A stretch of DNA of 64,000 bases from Emiliania huxleyi CCMP1516 (lineage: Eukaryota > Haptophyta > Isochrysidales > Noelaerhabdaceae), in contig NW_005196830.1 in assembly GCF_000372725.1 (NCBI RefSeq), positions 86,605 through 150,604 on the forward strand, in the 5' to 3' direction. This document shows, piece after piece, positions 40,021 to 49,732 of this stretch (position 1 is its first letter; each line of letters starts with the position of its first letter). The position numbers were made by a program, and so were the translations under genes. The notes under the pieces were generated by a model, which made no database searches, was not told where the DNA came from, and worked only from the letters and a program-made list of their open reading frames with translations.

Positions 40021-41945
40021 GTGTCAAGCGCAACAACTTCAACCTGCTGCTCCACAAGACGTTCGGCGGCGGCTTCTCGCCCACCGCTGTTCGCAAGCTG
40101 CGCCGCCTCGCGCGCAAAGTCGCGCGCGGCAGCGTCGACCGCACGGCCTATTGCCGGCATCACGCCGCCCAATGTCGCGTGCGACGCTCTCGAGTTCGCG
40201 CACAACCGCATCCGCAAGTCGTTTGAGAGCATTGCTCGCGCCGACGCCTCGCCCCAGGCGCTCCGCGACCTCGCGTGGCTCCAGGCGCAGCTGCCGACCG
40301 AGATGGGCGGGTGCAACATCGACACCGCCTTCACGCGAGCCGACAGCGACTTCTCCATGTCGCTCCTCAAGAACTGGCGCACCCTCGTCGCCCACAACCC
40401 CGACTTCGCCCTCGACGAGGGAGGTGCGTCCAAGTACCCCACCATCGCCGCAGCCATCGCCACCTACGAGTCCGCCCTCTCGGACTGGAAGGAGGTGTGC
40501 GAGAAGCGCGCCGCCCGCGACAAAACCAAGTACCACACCGTCCGCGGCGGCTACCTGACTGAGTTCTACCCCAAGAGCGTCCCGCTCCCCGGGCCCGAGT
40601 CCCTTCCAGCTACCGACGCGATTCTCAATGGCACTTGCAAATCCACGTACCCGCGGCCGCGGGCGCTCGCTGCCATCAAGAATCACAAGGACTGGTTCGC
40701 GCACCAGGAGCTCGTCAAGGCGCGGGACGTGCACGTCAAGAACAACCCGTCCCTCGGAGACAGCGCCGTCAACAACCGCGAAGCCTCGCGCTTCGTCTCC
40801 GCCTCAACGCCTTTCGCCGGCAAAGCCCTCGATGTCCGTGTCGACGGTACGTACGCCACCGCCCTCTCCTCCGACGCCCTCCAGGACGAGCTCCAGCGGA
40901 AGCTCGGCCTTTGGCTCTCCGTGGCGCTTCCCACCCTTCGGGTCGCGCTCGAGCGGGGCATGCCAGTCGATTTCTTTGGCGACTACCTTTACAACAAGGC
41001 CCACCACCGGCGGCCCCACGACGGCGTCCTCGCCGCCTGGGCGGACGCGATGCGCGCCCCGGCCAACGCGCCGGTCGTGCACGGTGACAAGGAGAAACCA
41101 GAGCTCACCCGGCAGTACAACGAGGGGTACAAGGTCGACCTCGCGGAACCCCACGCTGGCCCGGGAGGATGCGATGAGGTGAATGAAGTCAAGCTCTGGA
41201 CGCCCCTCCTCAAGACCTCCTCGGCGGGCGTTGGCAACGCCTCGAGCGGCGGCACGCCCGCCTCCGTTGGCCACTCCTACCCCTTCGGCAACACCGAAGA
41301 GAAGGCCCGCCGCCTAAACATGGGCTGCAAGGCGCGCGGGCAGCCCGGCCAACCCTTCGACCACAAGAACGGCCACGGCTACGTCAAGGCGCATCGCGGT
41401 TTCTACCACGACGCGATCTTTGTCAAGCGCAACAACTTCAACCTGCTGCTCCACGAGACGTTCGGCGGCGGCTTCTCGCCCACCGCCGTTCTCAAGCTGC
41501 GCCGCCTCGCGCGCAAGGTCGCGCGCGGCAGCGTCGACCGCACGGCCTACTCGCCCAAGTACTCGCTTTCTTTTATGTCCCACCATGCAGAGCGCATCTC
41601 TCTCTCTGTTGTGCGAGGCGTGAACCGCGCCATTCGCTCTCACCTGGCAACCCTGTCTGCATGTCTCGCGCGCGCGTGAACAGGGCTCCAGGCCCCAAAT
41701 GACGTGTGAGTGTTAGAGTTGTTTGGTATTGCTAAAAATCGAGTGCACTCGCCCAAGTACTCGCTCTCTTTTATGTCCCACCATGCAGAGCGCATCTCTC
41801 TCTCTGTTGTGCGAGGCGTGAACCGCGCCATTCGCTCTCACCTGGCAACCCTGTCTGCACGTCTCGCGCGCGCGTGAACAGGGCTCCAGGCCCCAAATGA
41901 CGTGTGAGTGTTAGAGTTGTTTGGTATTGCTAAAAATCTCTCTCT
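40021..41945 (+). mobile_element. Decayed reverse-transcriptase-type element: C-terminal region and repeated tail
   Basis: The open frame (to 41679) has LRDLAWLQAQLPTEMGGCNI, like the segment after reverse transcriptase in non-LTR elements (QAxLP-x-x-GG-x-G). Towards the end are NEVKLWTPL, GNTEEKARRLNMGCKARGQP and LKLRRLARKVARG, similar to the C-terminal part of such algal proteins. The reverse transcriptase itself is absent, so the copy is 5'-truncated. A block of about 125 bp at 40021-40148 is repeated at 41423-41551, and the tail is present twice in tandem (about 41558-41735 and 41750-41945). Class is inferred from weak motifs; the element is not intact. Confidence 0.5.
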
Positions 41946-42501
41946 AGAGTGTATCGCCAACGATCAAACGCGGTGCCACACTGACTGTATTCAATGGTGC
42001 TGCGGCTGGGATGCGGATTGTGGCTGCTCGCGGCAGTGTCGGTGGGCTGGCGTTCTCGCTCACCTTTGAATGAGCGCATCCTGGTCCCAAATGGAAAATC
42101 CTGCAGCAAGGCACCGGAGGGCAGCTGCTCATCGACAAGGGTCGAGGGAAGTACAAGCTGTGCCACGGGCCGGGCGGCACTAAGTGTTCCTCTACTACGG
42201 TATCAGGCTGCTGCTCTGTGCCGCTCACTTGCGACGACCTGGCGGGGCGCCTCCCGGTCCCCAATGAGAAAGGCTGCGCCCGGACCGTGGACCGGGTGGG
42301 CCAACCCCCCACCTTGGAAAGGCGAGCGCGAGCTCCCGTAGAAGAAATCCCTGGGTCCTTGCGGTGGAAGGGCGGGGGACAGCCCTTTCGCGATATGAAG
42401 ATGGCCTCTGCTCATCACAAGAAGCACACAACACCGAGAGAAGGCAGTGCTACGGGCCTGGGGTTGTCCGTTTACGTGAACACGCGTTTACGTGAACACA
42501 G
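41946..42501. other. Intergenic with possible gene remnant
   Basis: One frame reads SPTIKRGATLTVFNGAAAGM near 41950-42010, and another ILQQGTGGQLLIDKGRGKYK near 42100-42160, followed by a Cys-rich part. These look like pieces of a secreted-type protein but do not join into a gene that I can support. Confidence 0.25.
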
Positions 42502-44352
42502 ATGGAGCTCCCAGAAGTCGGCGAACACAGCAAGTCGGCGAAACACAGCGATTCCTCGGCTCCCATGCAAGAGCGGTGGAGGCGCAAGAAAGCAGGCGGT
42601 GGTGGCTCGGTCGCCGACTTGACGAGCAAATTTGAAACGAACAGCATCAAAACCACACCTGTCAATCCGGTCGCTCCGCCTCGCCGCACCTCGCTCGCTC
42701 GAGGGGAAAAACCGCTGCTTAGCACCCACCAGGAGCCCACGCCGACCGACCCGGGGACGCCACGGTACGGCACGGCAGGGCGGGAGGCGCCGCCGCCGTC
42801 CTCCACCGGCGCGGCGGCGGACGAGCTCGGAGACGCGGCCGTGGCGGAGCTGGCGGAGCTGGCGGCCGAGGCGGCGCGCCTAGCTGCCGAGGCGACGCTC
42901 TCGCTCGAGGCGTCGCTGGCGGTGGAGGCGGCCAAGTGGCGGCTGCGCGCGGCGGTGGGGGGCGAGGGCGGCAAGCCGCGCTGCGCTCTCTCCGAGCTGC
43001 ACGACGCCATCTGCTCCGCGCGGGCCGCTGACGCGGGCCGCGAGTCACAGCTGGCGGCCCGCGCCGAGAAGGCGGCGGCGGCCGCGGTGTCGTGCGTGCT
43101 CGAGGCCAAGAGGGAGGTGATCGACCCGAACATGAAGGCGCTCAAGGCGCACCTGCAGCGCTTGCGCGAGGAGGAGGTCGGCACCGCCGTCGGCTCGATG
43201 GCTTCGGGCGCGCTCCGCTCGGTGACGCGCGCAAAGGCGCTGGCGATCCAGCGCTGCCTGATGGCGGTGCTCGACGATGTGGAGCAGCAGTTCGTGGGAG
43301 GGATGGAGCAGGCCTCCCGCCCCGGGCTGTCCCATCCCTTCCGCAAGCGGGCGGTGGCGCGCGCCCTGTGCGCGACCGCCGTGCACGCGCACCGGCTCGA
43401 GATGGAGGCCGAGTACGCGCTGCCCGACATCGAGCAGGAGCTGCGCGAGCGGATGGGGGCGCGCGAGCTTCCCGAGCTCAAGACGCTCGGCATGGACAGC
43501 GGCAAGCCGCCGAGCATGGAGCAGGCGCCCCTCTCCTTCCTCGCCGCGGTCGTGATGGGCTCGGCCGGCCTCGGCGTGCCGGCCCCCGTCTCCGACTGGC
43601 TCTGCGTGCAGGTGCACCCTCGAACGACCCGTCTCCTGGCTCATCCAGACACCTCCCAGCTCACGTGTCCTAGACACATGTCCTCGTCTTGCGTCGCATC
43701 TCGACCGCGTTCCAGACAACTCCCAGACATGCCGGGGCCGCCCTTGCGCACACCACTTCTCCCCCTCCCAGTCGCTTCCCAGACCTTTCCCAGGCACGTC
43801 CCCCTCCCGCTGCTGCAGGTCGGCCGGTACCTCGACCCGTTCATCGACGGCGACGTCGAGCCGCAGCTCTACGAGAAGCGGTCGGCGGGCCTCTTCATGA
43901 CGCGGCTCGAGCGGGCGTGGACGGACCCGGCCGTCTCCACGCAGGAGCTCGAGATGCGCGCAAAGTGCGGCGCCTCCAACAAGCTACCCGTCTCGCCGGC
44001 GGTGGCCCTGACGGCGTACGTGAGCCACTGCATCACCAAGATGAACATGTGCATGGGCTTCTCGCGGCAAATCCCGGGGATGGACCGGCAGCCGCTCGGC
44101 GCGGGCTTGCAGGAGCGGCACGTGAAGCAGCTCGGCGCCGCGCTCGTCGCCGCCATCGCACGCGACTTTGCGGCGCCGCACCGCTCCATCGCCAGCCTGC
44201 CCATCACCGCAAACGTGGTGAAGGAGCTCGCGCAGGCGCACCTGCGCGCGTGCGTGCTGTACCAGAACGAGCTGTCGAACGCGCTCGCGCGCACAAATGT
44301 GGAGGGCGAGGAGGCGCGGAGGAAGGAGCGGATGCTCATATGGGGGGTTTGA
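42502..44352 (+). CDS. Large helical protein of unknown family, two exons
   Basis: ATG 42502 (MELPEVGEHSKSAKHSDSSA). A low-complexity N-terminus is followed by Ala-rich helices (residues about 110-230) with LEASLAVEAAKWRLRAAVG, then a more conserved-looking region: SVTRAKALAIQRCLMAVLDD, ALCATAVHAHRLEMEAEYAL and SAGLGVPAPVSDWLC. A 207 nt intron (43612-43818, GTGCAC donor, GCAG acceptor) is a multiple of three and stop-free. Exon 2 continues YLDPFIDGDVEPQLYEKRSA, AYVSHCITKMNMCMGFSRQI, and ends RMLIWGV. The spliced product is about 547 aa. No domain recognised. Confidence 0.6.
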   Translation: MELPEVGEHSKSAKHSDSSAPMQERWRRKKAGGGGSVADLTSKFETNSIKTTPVNPVAPPRRTSLARGEKPLLSTHQEPTPTDPGTPRYGTAGREAPPPSSTGAAADELGDAAVAELAELAAEAARLAAEATLSLEASLAVEAAKWRLRAAVGGEGGKPRCALSELHDAICSARAADAGRESQLAARAEKAAAAAVSCVLEAKREVIDPNMKALKAHLQRLREEEVGTAVGSMASGALRSVTRAKALAIQRCLMAVLDDVEQQFVGGMEQASRPGLSHPFRKRAVARALCATAVHAHRLEMEAEYALPDIEQELRERMGARELPELKTLGMDSGKPPSMEQAPLSFLAAVVMGSAGLGVPAPVSDWLCVQVHPRTTRLLAHPDTSQLTCPRHMSSSCVASRPRSRQLPDMPGPPLRTPLLPLPVASQTFPRHVPLPLLQVGRYLDPFIDGDVEPQLYEKRSAGLFMTRLERAWTDPAVSTQELEMRAKCGASNKLPVSPAVALTAYVSHCITKMNMCMGFSRQIPGMDRQPLGAGLQERHVKQLGAALVAAIARDFAAPHRSIASLPITANVVKELAQAHLRACVLYQNELSNALARTNVEGEEARRKERMLIWGV

Positions 44353-44378
44353 GGACACGTGTCTGTGGTTTGTGCGTC

Positions 44379-44396
44379 GTCTGTGTGTGTGTGTGT

Positions 44397-44460
<64 letters not shown>

Positions 44461-44461
44461 G
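44379..44461. repeat. (GT)n microsatellite
   Basis: About 80 bp of almost pure GT just after the stop of the preceding gene, so probably in its 3' UTR or flank. Confidence 0.95.
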
Positions 44462-45464
44462 CTATCGTTTGCGTAGTGTGTGTGCCCTCCCGAAGATGTC
44501 GCAAAGCCGCGTATACCATAGAAACGTATTTCACCAAGAGAGAGAGAGCGGGACTCTCGCGTGTACGTCCCCGTCTGGGGAGGCGCCCGGCCGCCGGGTC
44601 TCCCCGAGCGTGAGCGGTGAGGCCGCGCACAGAGAAACGTGCCGGCACGGCCACAGCCGACAGCGCGCGAGTGCCGAGTCGCGGTGTCTGGCGGGCGACC
44701 AGGGAGAGCGAGCCAATGCGAACGCTAGCCGCGACTCCGCGGCCCCCAAGTGCCAAGAGATGGAGAGATGACAATCGCCTAGATACGCGTGTCTCTATCT
44801 ACCTCTACGGTCCATCCTTGTCCACTGTCCCCAGGTCCTGCTGCACAAAGCCACAGCAGCAGTCTCCCACCAACAGGCACGAGCGTGCTCGACCTCGATC
44901 CTCGTGGCAGTCGTGCCCTCGATCTCGTCCTCAGACCCCGGACGATGCCGTCTTGGGGGAGAGACGCCACCGAGCTCCGAGGGGTCGCGTCCGCTTCTTG
45001 GGGGTCGGCCGCGCCCCTCGATCTTCTTGCATCTTGGGCAGCTGCCACTCGCTGGCTTTTTTTTCCGCTCCAGTCCTGCGGATCTTCAGTACTCGTAGAC
45101 CGACCGGCCGGAGCGAGGGCTACGACGCTTTCACACGCTCCAAGCACCAAGAGGGGAGCTGCGTGGGCCGCAGAGCTGCTGGTCTCCGACGACACGACAG
45201 GTCCTCTCCGTGGCTTAGGCAGCCGTCGTCGCCCTGGCCCCAGGCGAAGACAGCGCCGTCAGCGCACAGCGGTGCGGGCGAGGGCCGAGGCTGCGTCTTT
45301 GCTCTTTCTTTTATATACACATATGACGTAGACGACACGACAAGTACAAGTACATGTAAAGCCGTACTTGCGCGCCTACTCGACAGACTGAGCGCGTGTG
45401 TGCCGTGCACACTCGCCCCACAAACAAGTACTCACTGCGATGATACATGTAGGTAGCGCAAACC
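44462..45464. other. Intergenic with RCC1 remnant
   Basis: Holds the RCC1 fragment listed separately and otherwise no supported gene. CAAGTACAAGTACATGTAAA near 45340 is a small repeat. Confidence 0.45.
45190..45268 (-). pseudogene. RCC1 repeat fragment
   Basis: On the minus strand it reads ADGAVFAWGQGDDGCLSHGE followed by DLS, clearly one RCC1 repeat of the local family. A further scrap, CCTCGATCTTCTTGC...TTGGGCAGCTGCCAC at 45016-45048, resembles the conserved PKKIEA codons. The rest is lost. Confidence 0.75.
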
Positions 45465-46127
45465 TCACTTCTCCTCCGCCCGCTTTGCCGACCTGCCGGC
45501 GTTGGCGGCGCCGTAGAGCACGAACGCAAAGATCGAGGCGAGCCCCGCGCCGAGGAGCGGCTTGAGGGCGTCGACGGCGGCGGCGGCGTCGGCGTTCTGC
45601 GACTGCGAGAGCACGTACCCGAGAGCGGCGAGGACGAGGGCGAGGGCGGGCACCCGCAAGCTGGGCGGGAGGAGGCGGGTGCCGAGGGAGCGCGCCGTCG
45701 CGACCGCCTTGATCTCCGCCGCGCCGAGCACCTGGGGCGAGGTCCCGAGAGGGCTCCGGGAGGGTGCAGCGGTGTGCTGACCTCCGCCGCGCCGAGCAGA
45801 GCAAAGGGCCGCACTGCAGCACTGCCTCTCGGCCAATCTCGGCCACTCTCGGCCACTCTCGGCTCATCTCGGCCAATCTCGGCTAATCTCGGCCAATCTT
45901 GGCTAATCTCGGCTAGTCTCGACCTCGAGCGAGGGGCCGCACTGCAGCACTGCCGGGTTGAGCCGCATCACCTTCCAGACGTGTGTGTGCGTGTGCCTTG
46001 CTGCCGCGAGTGCGCGCCCTACTGCTGCCTCGACGCGCCGCCTCCTCTTCGCCCATCGCCCATCTCGGCTACGCCCCGGCTGCATCTCGGGTATTCCTCG
46101 CACCTTCAGCGCCTCCGCCTCGCTCAT
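45465..46127 (-). CDS. Small protein with C-terminal membrane spans
   Basis: Exon 1 starts at ATG 46127 (MSEAEALK) and includes VWKVMRLNPAVLQCGPSLE, ending near 45926. The last exon (from about 45735) begins VLGAAEIKAVATARSLGTRL and has two hydrophobic stretches (ALALVLAALGYVLSQ; LGAGLASIFAFVLYGAANAG) before a basic tail RSAKRAEEK. The intron between contains a 10 bp CTCGG array (45827-45925) and an internal copy of the exon junction at 45779-45826. The first exon may itself hold a short intron. Family unknown; the C-terminal location of the membrane spans suggests organelle or ER anchoring. Confidence 0.5.
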
Positions 46128-46237
46128 CGCCGCACGCAGCACGCGCCTGGGCGGTGCACAAGCCGCCACCAGGCTTCAGCGTGGGGACGTGGCGCTGGCG
46201 GGCGCTGGCGGGCACTGACGGCGGGCGCTGGCGGGCG

Positions 46238-46880
46238 TTAGCGGGAGGCGCACTTGGACTCGATCATAGTGTTTGGGAAGCTGTAGGAAGGGTTGATCAC
46301 CTGCGAGGGTCGCGGTGGCGGCGGCGGTGGCGGCGGTGAGGGGGCTGGCGCTGACGGCGGCAGTGGCGAGGGCGGCGGCGGGCGTTGGCGGAGGCGTTGG
46401 CGGAGGCGGTGGCGGCGGCGGTGGCACCTGTGGGTTGGCCTGCACTGCAGCGAGCGCCCGCTCCTCGGACCCGTAACACTTGAGCATCGCGCCCCAAAGC
46501 GGCTCCAGCTCCTTGGAAGAGTAGCTTTTCCTGAAGGTGCGGGTAGCCGCCGCCGCCGCCGCCGGCAGCCGAACGCCTCGCACCTTGGATTTGGTGCCCT
46601 TCTTCATCCGCCTCATCTTTGGCCCTTGCTGGACGGCATCCGACTTGACGAAGCGCGAGAAGGGACCGTTCTCGATGCCAAGCGACACCTCGGCCGCGTA
46701 GCTCAGCTGAACGCCCCACGGGATCAAGAAAACCGCCGCGAGCGCCTTGGGCAGTAGTGCCTCTGGCGCCGCATGCCTCGCCGCAGCCGCCGGTCGCAAC
46801 AGCGGCGCACGCACCACGGCTTGGTGGTGCTGCAGGGCCGAGGTGGTGGCGATCATCAGCACGCAGGCTGCGGAGAGCAT
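46238..46880 (-). CDS. Probable plastid- or ER-targeted small protein
   Basis: Starts at ATG 46880 with a signal-like MLSAACVLMIATTSALQHHQ, then an Ala-rich stretch as in transit peptides. The mature part has LPKALAAVFLIPWGVQLSYA (hydrophobic), a basic region (KMRRMKKGTKSKVRG), and ELEPLWGAMLKCYGSEERAL then AAVQANPQ. A 127 nt intron (46301-46427, GTGCCA donor, TCGCAG acceptor, filled with CCGCCGCCA-type repeats) joins the last exon VINPSYSFPNTMIESKCASR, stop at 46238. The NPQ-VINPSYSFPNT ending looks conserved, but I cannot name the family. Confidence 0.55.
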
Positions 46881-46993
46881 CGGCCGCCTCAGTACCAGGT
46901 ACTCGGCCCGGGGGCGCGATCGAGAGCGATTCGGATGTTGTTTTTCTTTCTTTCTAGCTCTCGCTTTGCACTGACCTTGCACTCCATGCTCGG

Positions 46994-47912
46994 CTACAGC
47001 AAGGCGACGCCCTGCACGCCCGGAGAGAGCCGTGCCGTCGCCATCGGCGCCACCGCCTCCCATACCTCCAACGCCGGGTCGTACCGCTCGACGAGGCTGC
47101 CGAGTTCTCCGGCCTCCTCGTCCTCATCGTTGTGCCCGCCGTCCACGTCCTCCTCCTCATCGTTCTCCCCGCCCGCAGCGTACAGCTTGCCGTCCAGCAT
47201 CGCCACAGAGAGGCGACTTCGAGCCGCCGCCATCGGCGCCACCGCCTCCCACGCGTTCGTCGCCGGGTCGTACCGCTCCAGCGAGCTGAGGGGGCCGTTG
47301 TCGTACCCGCCCACGGCATACAACTTGCCGTCGAGCATCGCCACGGCCTGAGCAACCCGCGCCGTCGCCATCGGCGCCACCGCCTCCCACGCTTTCGTAG
47401 CCAGGTCGTACCGCTCCACCAGGTTGGAAGTTGCGCCGTCGGCCTCATTCTCTTGGCCGCCCGCCGCGTAGAGCTTGCCATCGAGCACCGCCGTGCCGAC
47501 ATACCTTCGTGCCGTCGGCATCGGCGCCACAGCCTCCTCCTCCCACTCGTTCGTTGACGGGTCGTACCGCTCCAGCGAGCTGATGACGCGTCCAGCGTTG
47601 TCTGAACCGCCGATCACGATCAGGCGCGGCCGCTTGCGCTTCTTCAGCGTCTCCTTCCAGCCGCGGCGCCATGCGCGGCACGTCCCCTTGGACGGCGTGC
47701 TCCGTGGTCGGCAGCTGGGCGAGTATGTGCGGGGCGAGGTCCGGCGAGAGGAGGACCTCGGAGAGCACCCACTCGGGCTGCTCCACAAGCCGTGCGGCGT
47801 GCTCCTCCGCCACGCGCAGCGCGGCGTCGCTCGCGCCCGCCTACGCCTCGATGATGGCGCACAGCTGCGCTGGCGAGAGGCCCGAGAGGGCGCCGATGCG
47901 GTGGGAGGCCAT
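46994..47912 (-). pseudogene. F-box/Kelch-repeat gene with two reading-frame defects
   Basis: A complete-looking Kelch region of four repeats (LIVIGGSDNAGRVISSLERY; AVLDGKLYAAGGQENE; AMLDGKLYAVGGYDNGPLSS; VERYDPALEVWEAVAPMA) ends at 46994. Upstream, ATG 47912 opens MASHRIGALSGLSPAQLCAI and meets an in-frame TAG at codon 24 (47843-47841). The F-box-like part (SPDLAPHILAQLPTTEHAV) is in another frame from KGTCRAWRRGWKETLKKRKR, so a one- or two-base shift lies near 47685-47700. Either this copy has decayed, an unusual intron removes the defects, or the assembly has errors. A shorter protein from an internal start remains possible. Confidence 0.65.
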
Positions 47913-48140
47913 CGTGTCTTAGCGCGCGGCGTTTTTCTTTTCTTCTACTTCTTTTCCAGCTCATCTAGGCGGCGGCGCTGACTGACGATTGTGGCACCAG
48001 CCGATTAGGAGAGAGAGAGGAGTAGAACAGAACCGGATAGGTTGAAACGTGGCAGTTCCCTTGCTCCAAGTGCTTGCGCTTCGGCGGTACACTGAAAAAC
48101 CCTGTCAGCAGTCCACCCTCGGGTATTTTCCGTAAGAGCC

Positions 48141-49229
48141 ATGAAACAATCTCCAGCAGCGTCGGCCGTCCTCAGCTCTACGCCCTACCAATGCGCCAGC
48201 CGCGTACATGTAATGATCGAAGTGTCCGACTCTTCAGCGAGCGCCGAGAGGAGGAGGTCCGGAGGGCCAGACGCCTCGCCTGCAGCGGCAGCTTCCTCCA
48301 GCGCTGCCCCTGGCGCCGCTCCGGAGGCCAGCTCTGCTAAACCTGTCCCCGCTGGACAGCCTTTCCGCTGCCGCCTTTTTCGTTGGCCATGCCTGTGCCT
48401 GTTCGGGCTACCTGCTGGCTACCTGCTGGTGGCTGTTGTCTCGTGGCGGGCACCGTGGGTAACGCTCACAGGGATGGAGGTTGTTGCTGCGAGCCTGGGC
48501 CCGCTCAATATCGCCGGTGTAACCGAAATCTCGTCGACCCCAGCAAGCTGGCACCACGTTTTCGGGGCCTTCACGTTGACGGGCCGGGCCTGCGTGCACG
48601 TGCACAACCCGAGCGTGGTGCCAGTCCAAGTCTCCAAGCTAGTGGGCACACTCAGCATAAACAACATTGACGCGTCAACCAAACTGGAGGGCGCGAAGCT
48701 CGTGATGCCGCTGGGGCAGGCGTGCGTGCCGGTCGAAGTCACGACGGGCGACATCTTTCAGGACATCGGCAACGAAACCATCCGAGGCCGCTCGTCCCAG
48801 ACGGTGGAAGAGCTGATGAATAACGAGCCCATATCTCTGCAGGCTGAGCTCACACTCAGCACTCTGTCCTTTCACCTTTTGGCGACGCACATCATGGCCA
48901 TCTGTGAAGTCATGGTGCAGGTCTGCCCTCCGAATCTTTGCCAGGCCGGCAATTTCTTCGACCCGATGTCTCTGGCACGCATCGCGAGCTCACAGTTGGG
49001 CGTTCCCGAGGAGGCTCAGTGCCTGGTCGAGCAAACGGGCTGCTTTGCCGAGCTGCGACGCAGAGAGCGCGCGCCCGACCTCACTCGGATAAACTGCACC
49101 AGCATAGCGGTCGAGGTGTCGCGGCACCACGCCGACTGGCAGATTTGGGGCTTGATCGACGCGGCACATTCTCAGGCCGGGCGCTTGGCAACGGCGAGTC
49201 GGGATCTTGCAGCGGGTCTTCTGGACTAG
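48141..49229 (+). CDS. Single-pass membrane protein with LEA2-like domain
   Basis: Single exon of 362 aa, ATG 48141. A Ser/Ala-rich N-terminus is followed by one membrane span (CLCLFGLPAGYLLVAVVSW, residues about 85-103). The extracytoplasmic part has CVHVHNPSVVPVQVSKLVGT, which resembles the N-P-N strand of LEA2/WHy domains, then LMNNEPISLQAELTLSTLSF and a Cys-containing C-terminus (QVCPPNLCQAG; CLVEQTGCF). Head-to-head with the Kelch gene across 230 bp. Function unknown. Confidence 0.6.
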   Translation: MKQSPAASAVLSSTPYQCASRVHVMIEVSDSSASAERRRSGGPDASPAAAASSSAAPGAAPEASSAKPVPAGQPFRCRLFRWPCLCLFGLPAGYLLVAVVSWRAPWVTLTGMEVVAASLGPLNIAGVTEISSTPASWHHVFGAFTLTGRACVHVHNPSVVPVQVSKLVGTLSINNIDASTKLEGAKLVMPLGQACVPVEVTTGDIFQDIGNETIRGRSSQTVEELMNNEPISLQAELTLSTLSFHLLATHIMAICEVMVQVCPPNLCQAGNFFDPMSLARIASSQLGVPEEAQCLVEQTGCFAELRRRERAPDLTRINCTSIAVEVSRHHADWQIWGLIDAAHSQAGRLATASRDLAAGLLD

Positions 49230-49732
49230 CGCATTTTGCATGATCAGGTGAAGAACAGTCTGGCTCGGACTGCACACCAACGCTGTATGGGTGGATGCGG
49301 GACAGAAGACTGAAGAGGACGGCACGCGCGAGCGACACACAGACACACACAAGCTCACAAGACACTCAGCCAGCTGGGGCGGCTGCCACACATCCCGAGT
49401 AAGCACGTGTGAGCGTACGGCACTACGCTACTCAGGGCCACGTCCCCCCCTGTCGCCCCCCCCCAGCACCCACGGTGCCAAGGGCACAAGTCCACAAACA
49501 ACAACACACCAGCAGGAACACACAAACAGGCGACAGGGCACGCGACGTGTGAGGCTAGAGCAGACTGCTCCGCCTCTAGGAAGCAATCTCGCCGGCCGCA
49601 AGGCACGGACTCGGCCCCGGGGGCGGGGTAAGCGGGAGCGGTAGGGGACCCGCGGGTGTGAAGCGGTACCCCCAGTATCGTAGTCTTTGTTAGTATCGAG
49701 GTCTCGCGAGTTTTGGGGGTTCTCGGCGCCGC
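49230..49732. other. Intergenic
   Basis: CA-rich low-complexity DNA (49340-49530) and the promoter region of the glycosyltransferase gene. No gene supported. Confidence 0.45.

Noticed and set aside
44359-44613. Val-Cys repeat protein
   Set aside because: Translation of the (GT)n microsatellite.
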